From Fidelibacterota bacterium (GTDB taxonomy: Bacteria; Fidelibacterota; Marinisomatia; SCGC-AAA003-L08; TS1B11): 64,000 nucleotides of DNA. The stretch covers positions 3,197,526 through 3,261,525 of the forward strand of contig CP070638.1 of the NCBI GenBank assembly GCA_020354025.1. Reading direction: 5' to 3'. The position numbers and the translations under genes are program-made. Each line of letters starts with the position of its first letter. The stretch's first letter is position 1. Below are positions 36,630-45,199 of this stretch, in pieces. The notes beneath the pieces were generated by a model. That model was not told the DNA's origin. It made no database searches and saw only the letters and a program-made list of their open reading frames with translations.

Positions 36630-37574
36630 CTAATCGAAAGGATTGTCATATAATGGTTGAAAGTTAAAAAAGTTCCTGGTGTCATTTCTACTCATGAGTG
36701 CACATTCGAGAAGCTCTCTACGATCTTTTGTGGTTCGAGAAACCATCTTGCTAAAATCACTTGGATATACAACCCCGATTCTTATGTCGTTTTCGAGTCT
36801 ATCAGGATTTTCAATTATATCCATAGTCCTATTAAATAGATCGTCTTCAGCAAGTATTATATTTTTTGTGTGTTCTGGATAGTTTTTCAGGAATGGGCGC
36901 TCAATTATCCTCATTATTATGCTTGGACGATTTCGTCTAAAACTTGGGTCACGTGTAAGTATTGTAACTATGTCAGTGCAGCCCATATCGATTGCCCGCA
37001 GCAATGGAACGGCATCGGTAACTCCGCCATCAATATAGCCCCGCCCCATTACTTCAATTACTCTATTATAGAGAATAGGCATTGCAGCCGTAGCTCTTAT
37101 TGCTTCCATAATATCTATATCTTCATCCTTGTTAGTTAGGACGTGAGCCTCTCCTGTTAAGTAATCAGTTAGGACTATATGAAGTTTACTATGTGCATTC
37201 TTTACTTTCTCTACATCCAATGCTTTGTGTTTTTTTAAAACATCGTCTACCAAATAGTCAATGTCAACAACTTTGGAAAGTCTCTTGAAATCTACGAATT
37301 TCTTATTACTAATATCGTCTAAATAAACAGTTACTGCTAATTTTGCCTGTTTTGCTAGTAAGTATGCTCCATTAATAGCGCCTGCTGAAGCACCGATAAC
37401 GTGATCGAAAGCACCTCCTAATCCACATTCTTCCAACGCCATCAGCGCTGCCATGGAGTATATGCCTCTCATACCACCACCCTGTAATACTAGTCCAGTA
37501 GTGATATTTGTTTTCTTGCCTTTCTTTAGCTCTTTGTTTCTTACTCTAATATTTTCTATTAGTACCTCGCTCAT
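36630..37574 (-). CDS. Patatin-like phospholipase
   Basis: A 314-residue lipid acyl hydrolase of the patatin type. The oxyanion motif QGGGMRG (31-37), nucleophile Ser63 in GASAG and catalytic Asp182 in DGG are all present, and no signal peptide is seen, so it acts in the cytoplasm on membrane lipids. The order and sequence around DIDYLVDDVL resemble the YjjU-like subgroup. The gene is AT-rich, unlike most of the window, and lies 16 bp after the STAND-like NTPase on the same strand. Patatin-like proteins are known effectors in several antiphage systems; that role here is inference from the pairing. Confidence 0.88.
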   Translation of the reverse strand: MSEVLIENIRVRNKELKKGKKTNITTGLVLQGGGMRGIYSMAALMALEECGLGGAFDHVIGASAGAINGAYLLAKQAKLAVTVYLDDISNKKFVDFKRLSKVVDIDYLVDDVLKKHKALDVEKVKNAHSKLHIVLTDYLTGEAHVLTNKDEDIDIMEAIRATAAMPILYNRVIEVMGRGYIDGGVTDAVPLLRAIDMGCTDIVTILTRDPSFRRNRPSIIMRIIERPFLKNYPEHTKNIILAEDDLFNRTMDIIENPDRLENDIRIGVVYPSDFSKMVSRTTKDRRELLECALMSRNDTRNFFNFQPLYDNPFD

Positions 37575-37590
37575 TTATATGCATATCCTT

Positions 37591-39648
37591 TCATTTATTG
37601 ATGGTAATATTTAGTCTTTTTAAGCGAACTTTTCCTCGATCAATTAAGCCTAGCATTTTTGTAGTTGCCTTTTTTGTAATATGAATTGGTCTCACGGCCA
37701 ACATGTAATATGTCATCACAATTGACATAAAATATGAAGTTGCTTGGTAATATTCAAAAATATTTTTTGAAATATTCGTATTATTTATATAATATATAGT
37801 TACTAATCCTATTATTATTACAACTGATACATTTAACATTGTTTTTCCTCCTGTACTTTTAAAATATTCAATTGATATACTCGGCAATCCCTTTATTTTT
37901 GAAAGTCTATAAAACTTAAATCCTACTACTAGGCCACCGATTCCTATTGAAAGCATCCAACAATATGGTATAAATACTGCAGCTAATACGCACAATGTAC
38001 AACTTAACACCACATATTTTGATAGAATTTTTGATATCCTTTCTTCCTTTATTATTGAAAACAGTCTTCGGTATAGTAAAGTTACATATATTGACCAAGC
38101 TAGGTGCGAAATGAACACTGGTAAATATAGTGTATCAAATCCGAATCTTTTTGATTGATATTGGGCTAATATATTAAACCATCCCCAATCTATGCCATAA
38201 ACTGGTGCTAATAATCTAGCAATTAATGTAATTGCCAATACTATCATAAAATAATCACTAAATATTATTTTCTTCCTATCAGGTGTGTGCTTAGTGATGT
38301 CAAGTTCTTCTCCTATCTTTTGCATTTCATCCCTAAAGAATATAATATTGTCTCTCTCGACAGGATCTAGCTCAGTTCCACTTATTTCATGTAGTTGCTC
38401 CGCTAGATAATCATGAGCTAATTCATATCTCCCAGCCTCACTTTGCAGAACTAGCCCTTCGTTTACTAAAAATGTTATACATTTTGTTACATCCTTTTGC
38501 GGGTTATGAGTTATATCAGATATATGCGATATAGTTAATTTACTACGCATTTTTGTAATCACGCTTAATGAAAACATAACCTGAAGCGCAATATCCCTAT
38601 TGGGTGCGGCTCTTAAATAGGCATCAAAGTAGCTGCGTATAATTCCGTCTATTCCGCCAAGTTGCCAATAGTATTCTCTTGTTATCTCGCCCTCATCTTT
38701 AGCTATATTTTCTAACATTAATCCTACAATTTGTGCCTTTAAAGGTGATATTACACCGTGATCAAATAGATCATTAAATACCAATGTTGCTGTCTTTCTA
38801 TTTTTAATAACAGCCTTTAAATTACTTTTTAATACTATTATACCACCTTTGTTTTCATCTATTTTAAAGCCCTTCAAATAAAAAGTATTTATAGGAGGCG
38901 GCACAAACTCAGCTAAAAATCGAAGATCATAATACCATTCTTTCCTAACAATTATCAAGTGTCTAACATTTGGGTATTGGAGAGAAGAGTTTAAAAAATT
39001 TCTAAACCATATCCTTTTCTCGTTATTGTCAATATCATTTTTTAAATTAGATGATAGAAATTGCTCAAACTGATCGAAAACGAAAAGAATTTTATCTTCT
39101 TTCTTAATTCCTAATAAATTAGCATAAAGCAGTTGACCCTCATCAATATCTTTATATTCTTTTAATAAGTCTGTTAAAAGATTAGCCTTGAATGAATCAT
39201 AATTATTAAAACTGAAGATATGCCAGTCATTAGCTAATAAAAATGGCTTGACTAAAGAATTGACTAATACAGATTTCCCGTCACCGCTTAAACCAACAAG
39301 TATAACAGGCTTGTTTTTAGAATCAGTAATAGTGCTACAGAGTTTCTTCATTTCATTTGGACGAGGCCAGGCAAGTAAAGATTCTGATTGGTTAATCCCT
39401 TGAAAAAGTCCTTTTGTTGGTGGAGGCGGAGGTGGTAATGGTGGTCTAAAAATATAGCCAATAATTAAAATGGATAAAAAGAATAGGACATATACTGTTA
39501 GGATAATTAGATCCTGCTTATTAAATAATTCCAGGATTGGATTAAAGAGTGAGAATAAGATAGCAGTGTAGGACATGGCGATTAGCAGTGTGTAAACAAT
39601 TTTATTTGAAGTAATTGATTCAAAAAAAACAGATTTTAGTTTTTCCAT
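37591..39648 (-). CDS. Membrane-anchored STAND-like P-loop NTPase
   Basis: A 685-residue protein with two N-terminal membrane segments (about 17-38 and 46-66), a proline-rich linker (68-78), an NTPase core and about five C-terminal membrane segments (from 464 on). Walker A is GLSGDGKS (119-126), Walker B ILFVFDQFEQF (187-197), followed by an IIVRKEWYYDLRFL sensor-like strand. A winged-helix region ends in YELAHDYLAEQ (408-418), a pattern typical of nSTAND-type NTPases. There is no obvious repeat sensor. It is strongly AT-rich with a low-GC codon choice. It forms a likely two-gene operon with the patatin gene. Confidence 0.75.
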   Translation of the reverse strand: MEKLKSVFFESITSNKIVYTLLIAMSYTAILFSLFNPILELFNKQDLIILTVYVLFFLSILIIGYIFRPPLPPPPPPTKGLFQGINQSESLLAWPRPNEMKKLCSTITDSKNKPVILVGLSGDGKSVLVNSLVKPFLLANDWHIFSFNNYDSFKANLLTDLLKEYKDIDEGQLLYANLLGIKKEDKILFVFDQFEQFLSSNLKNDIDNNEKRIWFRNFLNSSLQYPNVRHLIIVRKEWYYDLRFLAEFVPPPINTFYLKGFKIDENKGGIIVLKSNLKAVIKNRKTATLVFNDLFDHGVISPLKAQIVGLMLENIAKDEGEITREYYWQLGGIDGIIRSYFDAYLRAAPNRDIALQVMFSLSVITKMRSKLTISHISDITHNPQKDVTKCITFLVNEGLVLQSEAGRYELAHDYLAEQLHEISGTELDPVERDNIIFFRDEMQKIGEELDITKHTPDRKKIIFSDYFMIVLAITLIARLLAPVYGIDWGWFNILAQYQSKRFGFDTLYLPVFISHLAWSIYVTLLYRRLFSIIKEERISKILSKYVVLSCTLCVLAAVFIPYCWMLSIGIGGLVVGFKFYRLSKIKGLPSISIEYFKSTGGKTMLNVSVVIIIGLVTIYYINNTNISKNIFEYYQATSYFMSIVMTYYMLAVRPIHITKKATTKMLGLIDRGKVRLKRLNITINK

Positions 39649-40085
39649 AATAAAACCCCATAAAGATTAAAACTGTTCATCAGATTGTGAATAATAAGAA
39701 TAGTGTAAGGTTACTGGACATATAACAAAAAGAATCATACTGCTGTTCTAAAGTTTAGTTTAAAGCCAGATATGGTAGCTATACAATAGTATATTGTAAA
39801 ATGCAAAAGAAAAAAGATGGTAATAAATATCTTTGAAAGAAAGTCAAACCAAAGGAGGGCGAGCGCCCGCATCTAAGCGAGTAGTGGAGTTAAGATTTCA
39901 AAGGACTATGGGAATATGGAGGAGACGAGGCCGTCAATAAAAGGGCGGGTGCGCCATATCGCTAGACGACTGCCAAAGGTCGTCCAGTTCCCGGGAGTGG
40001 TCATTTTTAAGCTGCTGCTCAAATTGGCGGAACTTATGCGGCCGATTGACATATGGTTCGGTAAGGACATTAGGAGAGGTCAGTC
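39649..40085. other. Gap between AT-rich pair and msrBA
   Basis: The left 250 bases are AT-rich and would hold the promoter of the minus-strand NTPase gene. From about 39850 composition returns to the GC-rich type. An 83-codon open frame at 39916 has no ribosome site and no recognisable product. A 35-base repeat (39929-39963) recurs after msrBA. Confidence 0.5.
39929..39963 (+). repeat. 35-bp direct repeat before msrBA
   Basis: Starts GGCCGTCAATAAAAGGGCGG. It aligns without gaps to 41093-41127, about 28 of 35 positions identical by eye, in the same orientation. The pair brackets the MsrB-MsrA gene. Confidence 0.5.
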
Positions 40086-40229
40086 ATGTCAACACACCGG
40101 GATGGGTTGTCACAGTGCAGAGAGACGGAGAAGACGCCCGGGAGGCTGCACGCTTTGCCGCTCCTGAATGCAAGGGTGGTGATAATATCCGCCGGCCTGG
40201 TTGGTGCTTTATTAACAGGACAGGAGCAT

Positions 40230-41081
40230 ATGGACTATAATCCCTTGACGGCTGAAGAAGAACGCGTGATCCTGCACAAGGGCACGGAGCGGCCATTCTC
40301 CGGGGAGTATGACGACCACTACGAAGCGGGCACCTACGTCTGCAAGCGGTGCGATGCCCCGTTGTACCGGTCCGAGGCGAAATTCGACGGTCACTGCGGG
40401 TGGCCCAGTTTCGACGACGAAATCGAAGGGGCCGTAAAGCGGGTCCCGGACGCTGACGGGCGGCGGACGGAGATCCTGTGCGCCAACTGTGGCGGGCACC
40501 TCGGTCACGTGTTCCTGGGGGAAGGGTTCACACCGCTCAATACCCGTCACTGCGTCAATTCAATCGCCATGAAATTCATCCCGGAGAACGTCATGCCTGA
40601 AACCAAACGAGCCATTTTCGCGTCCGGGTGCTTCTGGGGCACCGAGTACCACCTGTCCAAGGTGGAGGGGGTAATATCCACTACCGTGGGATATACCGGG
40701 GGCCATATGGAGAACCCCACCTACGAGGAGGTGTGTGAAGGCGGCACGGGTCACGCCGAGGCGACCGAAGTCATTTACGATCCCACCAAGGTGAGCTACG
40801 AGGAGCTGGCCCGGCTGTTCTTCGAGACCCACGACCCTACCCAGCTGAACCGACAGGGGCCGGACATCGGTCTCCAGTACCGATCCGGTATATTTTATCT
40901 AGATGACGACCAGAAGGCGGTCGCTGAGAAGCTTATCGGGCTATTGAAGAACAAGGGTTACGACGTGGTGACGGAGGTAACCGCGGCCACAACCTTCTGG
41001 GAAGCGGAAGATTACCACCAGGACTACTATGACCATAAGGGTACGCTCCCTTATTGTCACGTATACGAGAAAAAGTTCTAG
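40230..41081 (+). CDS. msrBA: Peptide methionine sulfoxide reductase, MsrB-MsrA fusion
   Basis: Repairs both R and S forms of oxidised methionine. The MsrB domain comes first (1-120), with zinc cysteines CKRC (38-41) and CANC (84-87) and the catalytic Cys108 in TRHCVNS. MsrA follows, with GCFWG (Cys134) and GYTGG. The ATG at 40230 begins the MsrB fold exactly. An upstream ATG at 40086 has better ribosome-site spacing (AGGAG at 40072) and adds 48 residues including the hydrophobic stretch VVIISAGLVGALLTG, which might make a signal or anchor. The fusion is therefore either cytoplasmic or exported; I prefer the short form but not strongly. Confidence 0.88.
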   Translation: MDYNPLTAEEERVILHKGTERPFSGEYDDHYEAGTYVCKRCDAPLYRSEAKFDGHCGWPSFDDEIEGAVKRVPDADGRRTEILCANCGGHLGHVFLGEGFTPLNTRHCVNSIAMKFIPENVMPETKRAIFASGCFWGTEYHLSKVEGVISTTVGYTGGHMENPTYEEVCEGGTGHAEATEVIYDPTKVSYEELARLFFETHDPTQLNRQGPDIGLQYRSGIFYLDDDQKAVAEKLIGLLKNKGYDVVTEVTAATTFWEAEDYHQDYYDHKGTLPYCHVYEKKF

Positions 41082-41092
41082 TTAGAGGGCCC

Positions 41093-41127
41093 GGCCGTCA
41101 GTAGCGGGGCGGGTGGGCTATATGGCT
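41093..41127 (+). repeat. 35-bp direct repeat after msrBA
   Basis: Second copy of the repeat at 39929-39963, starting GGCCGTCAGTAGCGGGGCGG, 12 bp after the msrBA stop. Confidence 0.5.
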
Positions 41128-41147
41128 GAACCCGGACGCTGAGGTGG

Positions 41148-41210
41148 TCAGGCCTTTGCTGCTCTGGCTTTAGCTTTTATCGGCCGAACGCTGTTGCTGT
41201 TGCACTTGGG
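41148..41210 (-). pseudogene. Duplicated tail of the zinc-ribbon gene
   Basis: On the minus strand this reads PKCNSNSVRPIKAKARAAKA followed by TGA, nearly the same as the last 21 residues of the neighbouring zinc-ribbon protein. It has no start of its own and is separated from the intact gene by a GC-rich tandem repeat, so it is a partial tandem copy. Confidence 0.75.
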
Positions 41211-41211
41211 C

Positions 41212-41256
41212 CCCGACGCGGGGGTCCCCGACGCGGGGGTCCCCGATGCGGGGGTC
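41212..41256. repeat. Three tandem 15-nt GC-rich units
   Basis: CCCGACGCGGGGGTC three times (third unit with CGATG), each unit capable of a small CCCC/GGGG hairpin. It lies 20 bp after the zinc-ribbon stop, at the end of the long Kor-Hdr operon, so it may help terminate that transcript. Confidence 0.7.
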
Positions 41257-41275
41257 GGGGCTGGGCAGGCTCAGG

Positions 41276-41428
41276 TTATGCCTTAGCGACAGGTCTGGTT
41301 TTTGCCTTTAATGGCCGGACGCTATTGCTGTTGCACTTGGGGCAAGCGTGCTCCACGGGCGCTTTCTTATCGTACGGGGCTTTGAACTCGTGCCCGCAGC
41401 GCAGACATTTGAAGGGTGCTTCATCCAT
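41276..41428 (-). CDS. Small zinc-ribbon protein, last gene of the Kor-Hdr operon
   Basis: A 50-residue protein with two CxxC knuckles (FKCLRCG near the start and CPKCNS in the middle), typical of a FmdB-like or rubredoxin-like zinc ribbon, and a basic tail. The ATG follows AAGGAAG with good spacing and lies 14 bp after the hdrA stop, so it is probably cotranscribed. It may act as a small regulatory or metal-binding protein; its function is unknown. A partial copy of its 3' end lies downstream. Confidence 0.7.
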   Translation of the reverse strand: MDEAPFKCLRCGHEFKAPYDKKAPVEHACPKCNSNSVRPLKAKTRPVAKA

Positions 41429-41442
41429 AACTGCTTCCTTTG

Positions 41443-43929
41443 CTAGGCCACAGCCGCGGCAGGCGCTTTTTCGGCGGCCTTCGGCTTGGACTCCTTGGCC
41501 TTCTTTTTAGCTTCAGCCTTCAGCCGGGCTTCCTTCAGGACCTGTTTGGTATGATCCACTTCCTCTTCGGTTACCTGCTGGCGCATCTCTTCCAGTTCCT
41601 TCATGGTCCGGGCCCACTTCTGGCCTTCTGCCGCGCTGATCCACTCCAGCTGCAGCCGCTCCGGCCGGATACCCAGCTTCTCCAGGTCGTCCCACAGCTT
41701 CTCCACGCGCTTCTGGGTCCAGCGGTTGGCGTCGATGTAGTGGCAGTCGACGAAGTGGCAGCCGGATACGAGCACGATTGGAGCACCCTGTTCGAAGGCG
41801 TGCAGGACGAAGTTGGCATCCACCCGTCCGCTGCACATGGTCTTGATGATTCGCTGAGTGGTGGGGTACTGCATGCGTGAGAGTCCCGCCAGGTCCGCAC
41901 CGGCGTAGGAGCACCAGTTGCAGGCGAAGGTCACGATCTTCTCCATGGGGTCCTTGTCCAGGATGGCGTCGATCTGGGCCATGATCTGGGCGTCCTCGAA
42001 GTGCTTCATGAGGATGGCGTCGAAGTTGCACTCGGCCGCGCAGGTACCGCAGCCCTTGCAGGCCGCCTCGACGATCTCGACCGGGAGCTTGGCCTTGGCG
42101 TCGCCACCGGTGATGGCGTTGAACGGGCAGACCCTGACGCATATGCCACAGCCGGTGCAGGTGTCGGGGACCAACTCGGAGGTAATGGCCTCCACGCTGA
42201 TCTGACCGGCGTTGAGCAGGATCTCGGTCCTGGCCGCCGCCGCGCTGGCCTGGGTGACGCTGTCCTTGACGTCCGTGGGGGATTCCACACACCCGGCGAA
42301 GTAGACCCCCCCGGTAGGCGCATCCACCGGTTTCAGCTTGGGATGGGACTCCATGAAGAAGCCGTCTTCCGTGCGCGACAGGGACAGCAGGCTCCGAATA
42401 ACCTCGCTGTCGTTGCGAGGGATAACACCGGTGGACAGCACTACCATCTCGAATTCGTGGTCCTCAATAGCACCGGTGGCCGTGTTCTCCACCGTCATGG
42501 TGATGTTTTTAGTAGCGGGGTCTTCAAAGACCTCACCGGGGACCCCCCGGATGTACTGGACCCCGGCCTGCTTGCTGCGCTGGAAGAGGTCCTCGAATCC
42601 CTTGCCGAAGGCCCGGATATCAATATAGAACACCTTGATCTCGGTATCGGGATAGTGGTCCTTCAGCAGCAGGCTGTCCTTGATGGTGTTCATGCAGCAG
42701 ATGTTGCTGCAGTAGGGATTCCCCTTGCCGTTCTGGGTCCGTGAGCCGACGCACTGGATGAAGCCGATGTGTTTGGGTGTTTCCCGGTCCGTGGGCCGGA
42801 TAAAGTGCCCGGTCGTGGGGCCGCCCGCCGAGATGAGGCGCTCGAACTCCATACTGGTGATCACGTTTTCGTAGCGGGTATAGCCGTACTCGTCCATTTC
42901 GGTAGGATCGTACACGTCCATGCCGGTGGCGACGATAACCGCGCCAACGTCAAACTCGATCAGCTGGTCTTTCATGTCGAAATCGATGCACTGCTTCTCG
43001 CACACATCGGAGCACTTGCCGCAGGCGATGGGATTATGGCCCAGGCAGTCTCGCTCGTTAAGGATATAGACGGAGGGTACCGCCTGGGGGAAAGGCATGT
43101 AGATCGCCTTGCGGGAAGAGAAGCCCTGCTGGAATTCATCAACGGCGACTACCGGGCAGACCTTCTCGCATTCGCCGCAGGCGTTGCACTCGGCTTCGTC
43201 GACGAAGCGGGCCTTCTTCCGGACGGTGACATGGAAGTTGCCGATATAACCGGAGATATTATCTATTTCACTGTAGGTCAGGAGGTTAATGCGGGGATGT
43301 CGACCGACATCCATCATCTTAGGACCGAGTATTCATATGGAACAGTCCATGGTGGGGTACGTCTTATCCAACGCAGCCATAATCCCACCAACGGATGCCT
43401 CCTTTTCTACCAGGTGGACGTGGTAACCCGCGTCCGCCAGGTCGAGCGATGCCTGGATGCCCGCCACCCCGCCGCCGACAACGAGCACGTCCTTGAGCAC
43501 GGGGAGTTCGGACTCGATCCGGGCCTGGAGCAGCCTGGCCCGGGCCACCGCAACCTTGACGATGTCCTTGGCTTTGGCAGTGGCGCCGTCCCAATCGTTG
43601 AGATGCGCCCAGCTGCAGTGCTCGCGGATATTCGCCATCTCCATCAGGTAGGGATTCATCCCCGCCTCGGAGACGCACTGGCGAAAGGTCGGCTCGTGCA
43701 TGCGCGGGGTGCACGAAGCCACCACCACCCGGTTCAGGTTGTGCTCCTTGATATATTTCTTGATCTCCTGCTGACCAGGTTCGGCGCAGGTATATTTGTT
43801 CAGCACGGCGCAGGCCACATCCGGGAGGGTGGCTGCATACTCCGTGACGGCGCTGCAGTCCAGCGATCCGGCGATGTTGGAGCCGCACTCACAAACAAAG
43901 ACACCGATCCTTAGATCACCATCTGCCAT
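41443..43929 (-). CDS. hdrA: HdrA-MvhD fusion, predicted selenoprotein
   Basis: Flavin-containing electron-bifurcating subunit A of a heterodisulfide reductase-type complex, fused to an MvhD domain. It is read as one 828-residue protein across an in-frame TGA (residue 199). The sequence before it (KTYPTMDCSI) and after it (ILGPKMMDVGRHP) join exactly as in ordinary HdrA, where the TGA position is a cysteine. A SECIS-like hairpin lies 21-38 nt downstream of the TGA. Domains in order: N-terminal CECG (13-16), FAD site VVGGGVAG (about 150-157), ferredoxin clusters starting CNACGECEKVCP (about 248) and two more CxxCxxC sets, then MvhD (FACNWCSYAGADLAG). It is the flavin hub of the operon. Confidence 0.9.
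43295..43312 (-). promoter_or_regulatory. SECIS-like hairpin in hdrA
   Basis: On the coding strand GGATGTC-GGTC-GACATCC forms a perfect 7-bp stem with a GGUC loop, the apical sequence typical of bacterial SECIS elements such as E. coli fdhF. The loop is 28-31 nt after the TGA, within the usual distance window. A further AUG/CAU pairing can extend the base. Confidence 0.75.
43333..43335 (-). other. In-frame TGA, predicted selenocysteine codon
   Basis: TGA at codon 199 of hdrA. The surrounding peptide, CSI-x-ILGPKM, is the conserved HdrA motif in which x is cysteine in most members and selenocysteine in some archaeal and bacterial ones. No frameshift is needed on either side. Confidence 0.85.
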
Positions 43930-44007
43930 GGATCTCTCCTATGTTTAAATATTCCCGCAGGGCGCGAAACGCACCCTCGCGGACAAATGAAAAGCTGCAT
44001 TGGTATG

Positions 44008-45183
44008 TCATGCCATCCTCTCCAGGGTGATGGCCGCAATGTCGCGGACCCTGACACCGTATTTTTCACTCACCGCCTTATCCTTCATGGTGCAGGTGAG
44101 GTGTATCTGGCACTTGGGACAGGCCACCGCCAGGACCTCGGCTCCGGTATCGTGAGCCTGTCTGAGCCGCTCGGTCTGGATAGTCTTGGAAGTCAAATCG
44201 CAGTTCATCCAGGCGCTTACACCGCAGCACAGGGACCGCTTACCGGTTTCCTTCATGTCGTGGAAATGGTTTGTGCTCCCGGCCGGTTGTGCGGTGCTGT
44301 TAGTCAGGACCTGACGGGGCTCGTCGTAAATCCCCAGATGACGGCCCAGGCGGCAGGGATCCTGGAAGGTAACGTTGGTGTCGTCAGCGGTCAGTTGCAG
44401 TTCACCCGCGGCCAGCTTCTCGGCCAGGAACTGGCTCATGTGTTTGAGTTCCGCCTTGACACTGAAGCCATAGTCAGTATAGAGGTTCTTGAATCCGCTC
44501 AGGCACTCGGCGCAGGAAAACAGGATGGTCTTCGCCCCGGTCTTCTCGATCTCTTTCAGGTTATGCTCGGCCAGCCGTTTGAAGTTCTCGACGTCGCCGT
44601 TCCACAGCAGGTCATGGCCGCAGCAGCGCTCATCGGTCATCAGGACCGGTGTAATGTCAAGCCGGTTCAGGAGCCTTATGCTGCTCTCCGCCGCCTCCAG
44701 GGTAGAGATATCCAGGTCTGAGAAGAGTACGTCAAAGTAGGGTGCGCAGCCCACGAAGTAGAGAATATCCCCTTCGGCAGCGGTCTGCATGTCATCAGCC
44801 ACCCATTCCAGGCGGTTCTGCCGCAGCTGCTCGCCGGTCATGATCCGGGACAGGGACTGCAGGGCACCGGCGTGGGAGCATTTGCCGTTGAAGCCCTCTG
44901 CCAGGGCACTTGACCTTAATATTTGTGTCAGGTCGATGTAGTGAATACCCGAGGGACACACTTCATCACACTTCCCGCAGGTAAGACAGCTCCAGAGATC
45001 GTAGTCCTGGAAGAGATCGTCGTAGTCATTCTTGAGGGCCTGATTCAATAGTATGCGGGGGGAGTATCGCCGACTGTAGCGCGAGATGGGGCAGACGCTG
45101 GTACACTTGCCGCACTCAAGACAGGCATAGGCGTTGGTGTGCTTGATCTGCTCTTCTATTTCGATTGTTTCGACCATTTTCAT
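44008..45183 (-). CDS. HdrC-HdrB fusion, heterodisulfide reductase-like iron-sulfur protein
   Basis: A 391-residue protein carrying out the disulfide or other terminal electron step of the Hdr-type complex. The N-terminus is HdrC-like with two 4Fe-4S sets (CLECGKCTSVCP and CLTCGKCDEVCPSG). The C-terminus is HdrB-like with CCG-type domains (FVGCAPYFDVLFSD; FQDPCRLGRHLGIYDEP with SLCCGVSAW). The ATG at 45183 follows AGGTGG. The usual separate HdrB and HdrC genes are thus merged, as in GlpC-like and some bacterial Hdr relatives. Substrate is unknown. It starts 16 bp after the flavoprotein gene and is followed by hdrA at 78 bp. Confidence 0.85.
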   Translation of the reverse strand: MKMVETIEIEEQIKHTNAYACLECGKCTSVCPISRYSRRYSPRILLNQALKNDYDDLFQDYDLWSCLTCGKCDEVCPSGIHYIDLTQILRSSALAEGFNGKCSHAGALQSLSRIMTGEQLRQNRLEWVADDMQTAAEGDILYFVGCAPYFDVLFSDLDISTLEAAESSIRLLNRLDITPVLMTDERCCGHDLLWNGDVENFKRLAEHNLKEIEKTGAKTILFSCAECLSGFKNLYTDYGFSVKAELKHMSQFLAEKLAAGELQLTADDTNVTFQDPCRLGRHLGIYDEPRQVLTNSTAQPAGSTNHFHDMKETGKRSLCCGVSAWMNCDLTSKTIQTERLRQAHDTGAEVLAVACPKCQIHLTCTMKDKAVSEKYGVRVRDIAAITLERMA

Positions 45184-45199
45184 GCCACCTGAAAGGCGG

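Noticed and set aside
36630-39648. Prophage or integrative element
   Set aside because: The AT-rich composition suggests transfer, but there is no integrase, transposase, tRNA or clear attachment site.
39916-40167. 83-codon open frame before msrBA
   Set aside because: No ribosome site, it overlaps the possible long msrBA start, and its sequence includes the 35-bp repeat.
42001-43914. Long antisense open frames over hdrA (247 and 381 codons)
   Set aside because: They mirror a GC-rich gene with clear conserved motifs on the other strand and resemble no protein family.
41443-43929. Two separate genes, or an HdrA pseudogene with a nonsense mutation
   Set aside because: The frame is the same on both sides, no residue is missing, the stop falls on the conserved cysteine, and a SECIS-like hairpin follows. 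A selenocysteine codon explains all of this.
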